DNA of 39,370 nucleotides from DAOUBA01 sp034432855 (GCA_034432855.1 DAOUBA010000020.1:1-39370); one strand, 5' to 3'; shown: positions 1 to 7,825, counted from the stretch's first letter. Notes: generated by a model from the letters alone, not told the origin. Program-made: numbers and translations.

Positions 1-1410
1 ACCGGCGGCGCGGTCACCTTCACCTACGTCGTCACCAACACCGGCTCGGTGACGGCGACGATCACCGTCCTGAGCGACGATGTCTTCGGCTCCCTCGCCG
101 GCGACGCCGACTGCCAGGTCGGAACGGTGCTGTGGCCCGCCCAGTCCTGCGCCTTCACCCATACCGAGACCCTCAGCGGCACCGCCGGCTCCTCCCACAC
201 CAACGTCTTCACCGGGACGGTGACGGACGCCGACGGCAACACCGACTCCGACACCGATGACGCCACGGTGACCTTCCTGCCGGTGCCGGGCCTGGAACTG
301 ACGAAAGACGTGGCGCCGGGCCAGGCGGTGCGGAACATGCCCTTCACCTACACCATCCGCATCACCAACACCGGCCCGGTGACCTTTGACCCGCTGGTGC
401 TGACGGACACGTTGCCCGCCGATTTCCACTACGTCGTCGGTTCCGGCGACCCGTCTGACCCGGATGTCATCGCCGAGCCGACGCTGGTCTGGCAGAACCT
501 GGGGCCGCTGGCCCCCGGCGCCAGCATCACCGTCTCCTTCGCCGTGACCGCCACGCCGGGCATCACCGGCACGTACTGGAACGTGGCACTGGTGGGCGGC
601 GAGTACCCTGGCGGCGTCCTCACCGACACCGACGACGCGCCGGTCGCCATCGTAGACCCGGCCATCGCGCTGGATAAGCAACTGGTCGCCGCCGACCTGG
701 ACGACCTCCTGCCCAACTATGTCACCTTCACCGTCGTCATCACCAACGTCGGCATCAGCACGATAGCCGTCCTGCCGCTGGTGGACCAGTACGACACCTA
801 CTACCTGAGTTTCGTCACGGCGGAGCCGTATCCCGAAGAAGATGCCGACGACGGCCTGCTAACCTGGCACGATCTGACCGGGCCGGCGCCCAACGGCTTT
901 GGCCGCAACCTGGCCCCCGGCGAGTCCTTCCACATCACCACCGTCTTCCGCGTGGTGCACGACATCACCACGACGGTGAACACGGCCTTTGCGGACGGCC
1001 CGTATGATGTCTACGACAACCCGGCCAACGAACCGCGGGATGACGAGCCCATCACCAACGTTCCGACGGCGGTGGAGTTGCTGTACTTCCGGGTTGGGTC
1101 GGTGGCGGGGCAGAGGGTGCGCCTGGAGTGGGCGACGGCGGTGGAGATAGACACCTTCGGCTTCAACCTGTACCGGGCGCCGGTAGAGGACTTGTCGCGG
1201 GCCACGGCTGTCGCCTTCGTGCCCTCGCAGGCGCGGGGCGGCGGCGCGACTTACGTCTACAACGACCCGGTGCCGTCCGGCGGGGTCTGGTGGTACTGGC
1301 TGGCGGACGTGGACACCTCGGGGCGGGAGACGCTCCACGGGCCGGTGAGCGCGGTGGTGGAGGCGGCGGCACTGCCGTACCGGGTGTATCTGCCGCTGGT
1401 GATCAGGTAG
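1..1410 (+). CDS. DUF11-repeat surface protein, 3' part only
   Basis: The reading frame is open from base 1, so the start lies outside the window; the first in-frame GTG (49) falls inside a repeat. The visible ~470 residues hold at least three DUF11 / conserved-repeat modules of about 120 residues, with recurring motifs such as FTYTIRITNTG, LTDTLP and ITVSFAVT. A C-terminal fibronectin-like module follows (AVELLYFRVGS, VRLEWATAVEIDTFGFNLYR), ending in YRVYLPLVIR. DUF11 arrays are known in large bacterial surface and adhesion proteins; no enzymatic motif is seen. From memory, the short YLPLV-type ending recurs at the C-termini of secreted Chloroflexota proteins and may be a sorting signal; that is inference. 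A hairpin follows the stop. Exact function is unknown; extracellular location is likely. Confidence 0.85.
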   Translation, partial: TGGAVTFTYVVTNTGSVTATITVLSDDVFGSLAGDADCQVGTVLWPAQSCAFTHTETLSGTAGSSHTNVFTGTVTDADGNTDSDTDDATVTFLPVPGLELTKDVAPGQAVRNMPFTYTIRITNTGPVTFDPLVLTDTLPADFHYVVGSGDPSDPDVIAEPTLVWQNLGPLAPGASITVSFAVTATPGITGTYWNVALVGGEYPGGVLTDTDDAPVAIVDPAIALDKQLVAADLDDLLPNYVTFTVVITNVGISTIAVLPLVDQYDTYYLSFVTAEPYPEEDADDGLLTWHDLTGPAPNGFGRNLAPGESFHITTVFRVVHDITTTVNTAFADGPYDVYDNPANEPRDDEPITNVPTAVELLYFRVGSVAGQRVRLEWATAVEIDTFGFNLYRAPVEDLSRATAVAFVPSQARGGGATYVYNDPVPSGGVWWYWLADVDTSGRETLHGPVSAVVEAAALPYRVYLPLVIR

Positions 1411-1418
1411 GAAGAGCC

Positions 1419-1440
1419 GCACCAGCCTGAAGGCCGGTGC
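1419..1440 (+). terminator. Hairpin after the DUF11 gene
   Basis: GCACCAGCC and GGCCGGTGC form a 9-bp stem with one G-T wobble and a TGAA loop, 8 bases after the stop codon. No clear T-tract follows (GGGGGATTTG), so intrinsic termination is plausible but not certain. Confidence 0.45.
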
Positions 1441-1452
1441 GGGGGGATTTGA

Positions 1453-1525
1453 CCTCTCCCAACCCCTCCCTTCCCCTCCCTTCCCTCCCCGCAACGGGGA
1501 GGGCTGGGGAGGGGATAGGTGAGGT
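1453..1525. repeat. Polypyrimidine/polypurine intergenic repeat
   Basis: A CT-rich stretch (CCCCTCCCTTCCC type) folds back on CGGGGAGGGCTGGGGAGGGG through a CTCCCC-GCAAC-GGGGAG hairpin. A related sequence (CCTCCCTT...GGGCTGGGGTGGGG...GGTGAG) occurs at about 36538-36590. It looks like a dispersed non-coding repeat. Confidence 0.5.
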
Positions 1526-1532
1526 CAGGGTA

Positions 1533-1554
1533 GGTCAGGCTTTCCAGCCTGACC
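1533..1554. repeat. Palindrome with CAGGCTTTCCAGCCTG core, copy 1
   Basis: GGTCAGGCT-TTCC-AGCCTGACC is a perfect 9-bp stem with a TTCC loop. The 16-base core is identical to the hairpin at 35325-35352. The next bases (1585-1598) hold a second perfect hairpin of six C and six G around AA. No gene is visible between 1411 and about 1640. Confidence 0.6.
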
Positions 1555-1639
1555 CGGACAGCCTAGAAAGGCCGTCCTACGTGAGCCCCCCAAGGGGGGT
1601 CGTTCTCTCCTAATCCCCCTCGGGCACGCGTCAACGGAA

Positions 1640-1977
1640 GGCGAAGCGCCCCCTCTTCTTCAGAAAAGGGAACCGCTGGCGGGGGAGCCCTGGCGGCCGC
1701 GCACGTGGCACCGGTATACGTATGCGTTTGCCAATCCGGTCAGTTACTATGACCCCTACGGCTACTGGCCGGCCTGGGTGGACAGCGCAGCCCAATCGGT
1801 CGCCCAGACCGTTAGCGGTGCAGTAGGGAGACTCTCAACCACGGTGAACAACGCCCGGCAGATGGGCTATCACCCTGACACTGGGCGCAATGGTTATTCT
1901 GGCAGGATGGGTCACCCGGCGCAGAGGATAACCTGCAATCCTTACGCTTTACACCTTATGCCTCACGGAGAGAAAAT
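1640..1977 (+). pseudogene. Remnant of an Rhs-type core C-terminus
   Basis: One frame (codons in phase with 1778) reads RYTYAFANPVSYYDPYGYWP from about 1712. This matches the end of the Rhs-associated core (typically NRYxYAxNNPVxYxDPxG), followed by about 70 residues of variable tip. There is no start codon with a ribosome site; the nearest GTG (1778) lies after the conserved motif. Upstream of 1700 the frame has no recognisable YD repeats. It is therefore a 3' fragment without its own 5' part. The missing preceding core motif (YDPWLGKYLQPDP) is found 1.7 kb downstream at about 3410-3460, fused to a DUF11 gene, suggesting both come from rearranged or duplicated DUF11-Rhs genes. Confidence 0.6.
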
Positions 1978-1979
1978 CT

Positions 1980-3581
1980 ATGCGTAACCGTTGGCTTTCC
2001 CTGTTGACACTCCTATCCCTCGCCGGCAATCTCCTGACCGTCAGCACCGCTGTCGCCTCGCCGGCAGAACATACGCCACAGGCAACGGAATATGCCATCC
2101 CCGCAGGCCCCTCTCCTCCATCTGGCTTCTGCCGCCGCCGCTGGGATACACAAACCCCGGTATAGACCTTCTCCCGTCATGGTCACCTTCACTGCCAACA
2201 GAATACGCAACACGCAATACGCAATACGGAACACGTAATCCCGACGCTTCCCACCACACCATCCACGCCGTCACCGTCACCGGCCCCGACGGCCCCATCA
2301 ACAACTGCGACGTGGTCACCTTCACCATCGTCGCCGCCAACGACGCGGTCACCACGACCAACGTCATCATCACCAGCACGATGCCCGCGGGCTTCTCCCC
2401 GACCCAGGTCGTCTTCAACGTGGGCACCGTGGGGCCCCAACCAGGTGATCACCCGCCACGCCGTCTTCTCCGCCACCTGCTCCGCTGTCTCCGGACAGAA
2501 CGTGGTCACCCTGACCCAGGACGGGGCCGCCCCAATTGTGGTGTATACGGACTTTGTGGTCAACCCCGGCGCCATCACCGTCCGCAAAGAACCTGCCGTC
2601 ATCCAGGCCGCGCCCGACGAGGTGGTGACCTGGACCGTCTACGTGGAGAACACTGGCTACGGCACCGTCTCCAACGTCCGCGTGACCGACACACTGGGGA
2701 GCGGGCTCCAGTACGTCTCCGGCCTCACGTCCGCCTATGTGATTTCTATCCCCGTCGGCGGGGTGGTCACCTTCCCTATCGCCGCCCGCGTCGTGGGCTG
2801 TTCGGGGCTGGAGAACGTCGTCACCGCCACCTGGGGCTGCCCCGGCCAGACCTGCCTGACCCCGCAGACCGCCAAAGGCGCGGTGGACCTGGCGATGCGC
2901 AACCCCGACCTGGAGTACACCCTGCCGTCTTTTGACGTTCCCTACTACGCCGGGTCGGGCGTCTTCACCGTCCCCATCATCAACGTCGGCGACGGTACGG
3001 CCTACTCCGGCACGCTGGCAGTGAACCTCTCCCCCTTCAGCGTGACCGTCGCCCCGCCTGCCTCCTACGCCGCCGTCGCCTTCCGTCTGCCGGATATTCC
3101 CCCCGGCGGGACCTACAACCTGGTCTTCACCCTCACCCTGCCCTCGGCGGTCTGTACGATGCCCTGCAGCAGAGCCTTCGGTTTTGACCTGGTCTACTAC
3201 GACCGTTGCAGCAACCCGTACACCGAACTGCCCCGGTCGGCCGGGTGGCGGTTGGTGGCCACGCCGGGCCAACTGAGCGTGAGCAAGTCCATGCCCCGCG
3301 AGGTCTACCGGGGCGAGCCGGCCACCATCCCCATCACCCAGACCGACTATCTGTACCGCGGCGACCTCTTGCAGCGCGAGCTGAACCTTTACATCACCGG
3401 CGACGGGCGCACGTATGACCCGTGGCTGGGCAAGTACCTGCAGCCGGACCCCGTGAGCGGCACCCCTCAACTGCCGCAGACCTTGTGGAAGGGGCAAACG
3501 CAAGCGCATCCCCCGCGCAACGTGGAGGATGCGCCAACACTCAGGAAACCCTGCGAAGGCTCACTGATCCCGCAAGGTTGA
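1980..3581 (+). pseudogene. Frameshifted DUF11 protein fused to an Rhs core fragment
   Basis: ATG 1980 follows a GGAG ribosome site and encodes a clear signal peptide (MRNRWLSLLTLLSLAGNLL...AVAS), but that frame stops at 2165. A DUF11 module continues in another frame from about 2240 (HAVTVTGPDGPINN, TSTMPAGFSPTQVVFNVGTVG) and shifts again near 2440 into the frame reading ITRHAVFSATC to the end. Two or three further DUF11 units follow (VTWTVYVENTGYGTVSNVRVTDTLG; VFTVPIINVGDGTAYSG). At about 3345 the protein turns abruptly into Rhs core sequence (LYRGDLLQRELNLYITGDG, RTYDPWLGKYLQPDP) and ends in unrelated residues. An ATACGCAAT-type repeat lies at the first break (2201-2239). The gene is broken at both ends; sequencing error could explain the 2440 shift but not the chimeric 3' end. 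Confidence 0.7.
2201..2239. repeat. AATACGCAA-type dispersed short repeat, copy 1
   Basis: Runs of ATACGCAAC/ACGCAATACGCAATACGGAACACG lie in the first broken part of the DUF11 pseudogene. The reverse complement of 19888-19925 carries the same words (GGAACACGCAATACGCAT). A weaker copy lies near 20530-20548. Confidence 0.6.
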
Positions 3582-3590
3582 CTTTATTGT

Positions 3591-3995
3591 TCAGGCCGCG
3601 CTTTCGACGATGGGGCGGAACTTGTAGCCGTAGACGATAACCCCTTCGCCCCCGCCGCTCTGCACCCGGCGGGTCACCATCTCCACCGGCATGCCGATGC
3701 GCAGGCTGTCGGCGTCCACGTCAGTGAGTTGCGCGGTCACCAGTGGCCCTTCCTCCAGCCGCACCAGGGCCACGGTGTAGGGGACGAACTCTTCAAAGCC
3801 GCGCGGCGCGTTATAGACGGTGCTGTACGAGTACACCTCGCCGCGCCCGCTGAAGACGAAAGGGGTCTTGGCCGGCCCCTCGCACTCCGGGCAGACGTCG
3901 CGTGGCGGAAAGATCCTGGCCCCACACCTCTCACAAACCTCTCCGACCAGCCGGTAGCGCTGCTCCCGTGTTCTCCAATTTCTGACGATACTCAT
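3591..3995 (-). CDS. DUF35 Zn-ribbon/OB-fold protein of the thiolase-HMG-CoA synthase complex
   Basis: 134 residues. An N-terminal rubredoxin-like zinc ribbon has four cysteines (C21, C24, C35, C38; CERCG...CPEC), followed by an OB-fold with the family signature GEVYSYSTVY and VPYTVALVRLEEGPLVTAQL. In archaea this family is the third subunit bridging acetoacetyl-CoA thiolase and HMG-CoA synthase, where its OB-fold helps form a shared CoA site. Here it directly follows both partners. The start chosen is ATG 3995, one base after the thiolase stop (TGAaATG) with AAGGATGG upstream; a TTG 21 bases earlier is in frame but would overlap the thiolase. Translational coupling is likely. It is a non-enzymatic scaffold by family knowledge. 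Confidence 0.9.
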   Translation of the reverse strand: MSIVRNWRTREQRYRLVGEVCERCGARIFPPRDVCPECEGPAKTPFVFSGRGEVYSYSTVYNAPRGFEEFVPYTVALVRLEEGPLVTAQLTDVDADSLRIGMPVEMVTRRVQSGGGEGVIVYGYKFRPIVESAA

Positions 3996-3996
3996 T

Positions 3997-5157
3997 TCAA
4001 TCCACCATCCTTTCAAAGATGTGCGTGATCACGGTCGCGCCGCTGCCGCCGATGTTCTGGCACATTCCCAGCCGCGCGTCGTTGACTTGATTGGCGCCGG
4101 CCAGGCCGCGCAATTGCTGCACGACCTCGACCGCCTGGTAGACGCCCGTGGCGCCAACGGGATGCCCCCGTGCCTTCAGCCCGCCCATCGTGCAAATCGG
4201 CACGCGCCCGCCGATGGTGATCTCGCCGTCCAGAGCCAGTTGAAGCCCGCGCCCCTCTTCTGCGAACCCCGCGGCTTCCAGGCTGAGCGCGGCCATGATG
4301 CTGAAAGCGTCGTGTAACTCGAACAGGTCAATATCCACCGGCCTGACGCCGGCCTGGCGGTACGCCTTCTGCGCCGAGATGATCCCGCCCTCCAGCACCA
4401 GCGGGTCACGGCGATCGTGGATCGCCAGCGCGTCGGTGCCGACGGCGGAGGCGGCGATGCGCACCGGGATCGGCGAGTGCGAACGCGCCATCTCCGCCGG
4501 TGCCAGCACCACCGCCGCGGCGCCGTCGCAGATCGGGGAACTATCCAGCAGGTTCACCGGATCGCAGATCATCGGCGCGTTGGCGAACTGCTCGACTGTG
4601 ACCTTGTTGTGGAACATGGCGTACGGATTGTTCAGCGCGTTCTGATGGGCGTTGATGGCAAACGGCGCGAAATCCTCGTGGCGATAGCCGTACTCGTGCA
4701 TGTAGCGCCGCATCAGCAAGGCGTTGATGGCGACGAACGAGATGCCCTGCGAAGTCTCGTAATCGCCGTCGGCGGCCAACCCCAGGGCTGCGGTCGTATC
4801 GAGGGCGGGCGCGTCGGTCATCTTTTCGACCCCGACGACGACGACAACGTCCGCCAAGCCGCCAGCGACGGCGATGTAGCCCATACGCAGCGCTGCCGCC
4901 CCCGATCCGCAGGCTGCCTCGATCTTGAATGCCTCGACGCCGCGGTGGCCGGCAAAATCGGCCACTAGCGCCCCGACGTGCTCCTGCCCGGCCAGTTCCC
5001 CGCCGAGCATGTTGCCCACGTAGAACGCATCTACCTGCTCCACCCCGGCGTCTGCCAGCGCCGCCTGCACCGCTTTCAGCGCCAGGTGGCGCAGACTCAA
5101 ATCCCAATGTTCTCCGACCTCGGTCTGTCCGACTCCGATGATGGCAACGTCTCTCAT
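3997..5157 (-). CDS. Acetoacetyl-CoA thiolase, archaeal/SCP-x type
   Basis: 386 residues, the usual length. It condenses two acetyl-CoA to acetoacetyl-CoA, the first mevalonate step. Visible motifs: nucleophile Cys83 in EAACGSGAAAL, His282 in ELHDAFS, His332 in GGLKARGHPVGATG, and CQNIGGSG near the end (Cys366). The GHPVGATG form and the short cap region are those of the archaeal/SCP-x thiolase group rather than of bacterial PhaA/AtoB. ATG 5157 begins MRDVAIIGVGQTEVG, a typical family start; no strong ribosome site is seen, 34 bases after the synthase stop. It lies between HMG-CoA synthase and the DUF35 protein, the gene order of the archaeal complex that channels acetoacetyl-CoA, so that role is well supported. 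Confidence 0.92.
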   Translation of the reverse strand: MRDVAIIGVGQTEVGEHWDLSLRHLALKAVQAALADAGVEQVDAFYVGNMLGGELAGQEHVGALVADFAGHRGVEAFKIEAACGSGAAALRMGYIAVAGGLADVVVVVGVEKMTDAPALDTTAALGLAADGDYETSQGISFVAINALLMRRYMHEYGYRHEDFAPFAINAHQNALNNPYAMFHNKVTVEQFANAPMICDPVNLLDSSPICDGAAAVVLAPAEMARSHSPIPVRIAASAVGTDALAIHDRRDPLVLEGGIISAQKAYRQAGVRPVDIDLFELHDAFSIMAALSLEAAGFAEEGRGLQLALDGEITIGGRVPICTMGGLKARGHPVGATGVYQAVEVVQQLRGLAGANQVNDARLGMCQNIGGSGATVITHIFERMVD

Positions 5158-5171
5158 CTGTGCTCGAACTC

Positions 5172-5196
5172 GTCGCCCACAAGGGGCTATGCTACC
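5172..5196 (-). repeat. GGTAGC..GCCCCTTGTGGGCGAC element, copy 1
   Basis: The minus strand reads GGTAGCATAGCCCCTTGTGGGCGAC across the synthase stop and the gap before the thiolase. The same sequence with GTC instead of ATA occurs at 18525-18549. One hairpin arm is degenerate in this copy. Confidence 0.5.
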
Positions 5197-6298
5197 TGAT
5201 CAATGTCCTGGTGTAACGGATATAGGTCCCGTAGTCAATTTCGATGCGCCGGGCGATGTAATCGCGGGTCCTACGGGCGCGGGGTTGCCGCTCGAGAATG
5301 GCGTCGGTGACGACCAGGGACAGGCAATCCGACCCCGCCCCGGAGCCGTAACTGGTGATCAGGATGCGCTCTCCGGGTTTCGCCACGTCGAGCACCGCCG
5401 TCAGGCCGACGAGCGAGGAGCCAGCGTAGGTATTGCCGATCTCGTTGGCCAGCAGCCCCGGCTTGAGTTGCTCCGGCGTAAAGCCCAACTGCCTGCCCAC
5501 CGTCTGCGGGAACTTGGCGTTCGGCTGGTGGAAGACGGCGTAAGCGTAATCCGAGGGCCTGCGGCCCAGCGCCTCCAACAGCCCCTGTGTGGCGGCGACG
5601 GTGTGCTTGAAGTAGGCCGGCTCACCGGTAAAGCGCCCGCCGTGCGAGGGGTACCGCTGGTGAGCGCGCCGCCAAAAGTCTGGCGTGTCGGTGACGTAGG
5701 AGAGCGAGCCCTCGAAAACGGCCAGCGCCTCTTCGGCCGGGCCGACCAGGTAGGCGGCGCCGCCGGCGCTCGCGGTATATTCCAGCGCATCGCCCGGCCG
5801 GGCCTGCGCGGTATCGGCGCCGATGGCGAGCGCATAGCGCGCCATGCCCGAGCCGACAAAGCCGATGGCCGCCTGGAGCGCCTCGGTGCCGGCCTTGCAG
5901 GCGAATTCCCAGTCGCCGGCCTGCGTGTGCGGCGTCGCGCCGATGGCCTCGGCCACGATGGTGGAGGTCGGCTTGACCGCGTAGGGGTGCGATTCGCTCC
6001 CCACCCACACGGCGCGCACTTCGGCCAGGTCAATCTCTCCCGCGCGGGCGAGCGCGTTGCGCGCGGCCTCGATGGAGATGGTGACCACGTCCTCGTCCAG
6101 CCCCGGCGCCGACTTTTCCCTGACCGGCGCGCCGCTCTGTCCCCATAGGCGTTCAACCTCGGTGGCGGACAGCCGGTAGCGCGGGACGTAGGCCCCGTAG
6201 CCGACGATGCCGACGGGGCGGTCTGGTTGGAGGATGGATGGTTGGTGGGTTAGTTGGTTAGTTGGTTGGTGGGTTAGTTGGTTAGTTGGTTGGGTCAT
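5192..6298 (-). CDS. Hydroxymethylglutaryl-CoA synthase, archaeal type, with repeat-encoded N-terminal extension
   Basis: 368 residues. It joins acetyl-CoA and acetoacetyl-CoA to HMG-CoA. Catalytic residues are visible: Glu102 (GSESHPYAVKPTS), nucleophile Cys134 (EFACKAGTEALQ), His257 (FHQPNAKFP), plus NEIGNTYAGSS and SYGSGAGSD; these follow archaeal HMGCS closely. The family normally begins at about residue 29 (VGIVGYGAYVPRYRL). Here about 28 extra residues come from an exact 24-bp tandem repeat (QPTNQLTH twice). No alternative ATG, GTG or TTG exists near the canonical beginning, so ATG 6298, 8 bases after the HMG-CoA reductase stop, is the only plausible start, although no Shine-Dalgarno is evident. 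It is second in the reductase-synthase-thiolase-DUF35 operon. Confidence 0.92.
   Translation of the reverse strand: MTQPTNQLTHQPTNQLTHQPSILQPDRPVGIVGYGAYVPRYRLSATEVERLWGQSGAPVREKSAPGLDEDVVTISIEAARNALARAGEIDLAEVRAVWVGSESHPYAVKPTSTIVAEAIGATPHTQAGDWEFACKAGTEALQAAIGFVGSGMARYALAIGADTAQARPGDALEYTASAGGAAYLVGPAEEALAVFEGSLSYVTDTPDFWRRAHQRYPSHGGRFTGEPAYFKHTVAATQGLLEALGRRPSDYAYAVFHQPNAKFPQTVGRQLGFTPEQLKPGLLANEIGNTYAGSSLVGLTAVLDVAKPGERILITSYGSGAGSDCLSLVVTDAILERQPRARRTRDYIARRIEIDYGTYIRYTRTLIR
6245..6292 (-). repeat. Two exact 24-bp tandem repeats inside the HMG-CoA synthase start
   Basis: On the minus strand CAACCAACTAACCAACTAAC plus CCAC is repeated twice without mismatch, each copy built of three similar 8-mers, directly after codon 2 of the synthase. 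The partial unit CAACCATCC continues the pattern. The repeat is translated as QPTNQLTH-QPTNQLTH-QPS. Confidence 0.9.
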
Positions 6299-6306
6299 TT
6301 CAGTCG

Positions 6307-7593
6307 TTAACTGCCGCGCAGTTCTGCCAGGATCGCAGCCGCCTTGTCCGCCCTTATAACACCCTCGCAGACCATCCGTTGCACCACCCGGTCAATCTCC
6401 TTTTCGTCGGCGCCTGCCGCCATGGCGACCTGCCGGGCGTGCAGACGCATGTGGCCGCGCTGGATGCCTTCGGTCGCCAATGCCCGCAGCGCCGCCAGGT
6501 TCTGTGCCAGCCCGACGGAGACGATGACCTCGGCCAGTTCCCACGCCGTATGCACACCCAGGATTTTGAGCGCTACCTGCGCCGTGGGGTGGGTGCGTGT
6601 GGCCCCGCCGACGACGCCCACGGCCAGCGGCATCTCCAGCATGCCGACCAGATTGCCGTCCGCATTGCGGCCCCAGGTGCTCAGGCTGGTATAGCGCCCC
6701 GAACGGGCGGCATAGGCGTGTGCGCCGGCTTCGACCGCACGCCAGTCGTTGCCGGTGGCCATGACGACCGCATCCACCCCGTTCATGATGCCCTTGTTGT
6801 GCGTCGCGGCGCGGTAAGGGTCGGCGGCGGCGAAGGCCCACGCCTCGACGATGCCCTGCGCCACCCGCTCGCCGGAGAAATCCCTCGTCGCCAGTGCCTC
6901 CAGCGGCACAGTGCAACACGCCCGCGCCAGCCGCCGGTCGGCCAGGTTGGAAAGAATCCGCAACAGCACGCGTCCGCGGGTGATCTGTTCGACGCGAGGA
7001 GCCAGCGCCTCGCAGGCGGTATTGATCGCGTTGGCGCCCATCGCGTCACGGCAGTCGAAGAGCAGGTGCACCACCAGCATTGGTCCGGCGGGAGTCTGCT
7101 CCAGGACGCGCACTTCCAGATCGCGCGCGCCGCCGCCCAACCCGGCGATGACCGGGTCGGTCGTGTCCGCCTGTGTCAGTAATTCCTCGCGGGCGGCGAG
7201 TAACGCAAAACGGGCCGACCAGGGGTCGGCCACGTCGAGCACCTGAATCTGGCCGATCATCTCTGGCGGGTCTGTCACCGCCCGGAAACCGCCGCTGGCG
7301 CGCGCCAGTCTGGCGGCGTAAGAGGCCCCGGCCACCACCGAAGGCTCTTCGATGACCATCGGCACCAGCACATCACGCCCGTTGACCGTAAAGTTGGTCG
7401 CCACACCCAGCGGCAGAGCGTACAGCCCGGCGACGTTTTCGATCATCCGGTCGGCGCGAGGCAGGTCCAGCCCTGCCGCGCCGCGCAGGACGGCGGTCTC
7501 GTCTTCTGTCAACTCTGCCCACTGCGCGACCTGGGCGATGCGTTCGTCCAGCGGCCGCTCGTGGAACCCGGCCAGTCGTGAGGACTTGCTCAT
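6307..7593 (-). CDS. mvaA: HMG-CoA reductase, class II
   Basis: 428 residues. It reduces HMG-CoA to mevalonate with NAD(P)H. With the start at 7593 the catalytic residues fall at Glu83 (IEEPSVVAG), Lys267 (THNKGIMNG), Asp283 (GNDWRAVEAG) and His385 (GHMRLHAR). The first three numbers and the total length equal those of the classic class II enzyme of Pseudomonas mevalonii, which strongly supports this start over in-frame codons up to 7659. The cofactor loop DAMGAN (183-188) is intact. Class II enzymes are typical of bacteria and some archaea and lack membrane segments. It is the first gene of the mevalonate operon. The upstream hairpin (7621-7647) and inverted repeat (7653-7681) may be regulatory. 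The lower pathway (kinases, decarboxylase) is not in the window. Confidence 0.95.
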   Translation of the reverse strand: MSKSSRLAGFHERPLDERIAQVAQWAELTEDETAVLRGAAGLDLPRADRMIENVAGLYALPLGVATNFTVNGRDVLVPMVIEEPSVVAGASYAARLARASGGFRAVTDPPEMIGQIQVLDVADPWSARFALLAAREELLTQADTTDPVIAGLGGGARDLEVRVLEQTPAGPMLVVHLLFDCRDAMGANAINTACEALAPRVEQITRGRVLLRILSNLADRRLARACCTVPLEALATRDFSGERVAQGIVEAWAFAAADPYRAATHNKGIMNGVDAVVMATGNDWRAVEAGAHAYAARSGRYTSLSTWGRNADGNLVGMLEMPLAVGVVGGATRTHPTAQVALKILGVHTAWELAEVIVSVGLAQNLAALRALATEGIQRGHMRLHARQVAMAAGADEKEIDRVVQRMVCEGVIRADKAAAILAELRGS

Positions 7594-7620
7594 CAAGCGT
7601 CTATCCCTATACACAGTGCG

Positions 7621-7681
7621 CCGCCGGTTTGTCTGACCCCCCGGCGGTTGCATTGACACTATACCACTGGTGTCCTGTCAA
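7621..7681. promoter_or_regulatory. Inverted repeats in the mevalonate operon / lipoprotein divergent region
   Basis: CCGCCGG (7621-7627) and CCGGCGG (7641-7647) form a 7-bp stem in the presumed 5' leader of the reductase. Further out, TTGACA (7653-7658) and TGTCAA (7676-7681) bracket GACAC..ACCACTGGT..GTGTC, a nested palindrome that looks like a repressor site. No well-spaced -10 fits either TTGACA, so these are recorded as candidate operator elements only. Confidence 0.35.
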
Positions 7682-7747
7682 AAACTATCAGATTCACTGA
7701 TGGAGTACCATAGTACTGAGGAGATGACCACCGATTGGCCGAGCGGC

Positions 7748-7776
7748 TTGCCATTTTGGGCCCGTCGAGGTATATT
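7748..7776 (+). promoter_or_regulatory. Sigma70-type promoter of the lipoprotein gene
   Basis: TTGCCA (7748-7753), 17-bp spacer, TATATT (7771-7776). The predicted transcription start is near 7783, giving a leader of about 43 bases that contains the AGGAGG ribosome site. The same -35 word with 17-bp spacing occurs before three other genes in the window. Confidence 0.6.
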
Positions 7777-7825
7777 TTCCCCGGCGAATCCTCGCACGCT
7801 GCTCCCCAACCACAGGAGGTGCTCA

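Noticed and set aside
5138..6148. Plus-strand open frame opposite HMG-CoA synthase
   Set aside because: It mirrors conserved synthase codons, has no recognisable motif or ribosome site, and runs across a gene boundary.
6232..6298. CRISPR-like or VNTR array
   Set aside because: Only two exact 24-bp units without spacers, located inside a reading frame. It was kept as a tandem repeat only.
7594..7659. Longer N-terminus for HMG-CoA reductase
   Set aside because: Starting at 7593 gives 428 residues and puts the catalytic Glu, Lys and Asp at 83, 267 and 283, as in the Pseudomonas mevalonii enzyme. The extra codons cover a hairpin leader.
7653..7663. TTGACA/TATA promoter for the mevalonate operon
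   Set aside because: On the minus strand only 12 bp separate TTGACA from TATAGT, and no other -10 lies at 16-18 bp, so the promoter is not called.
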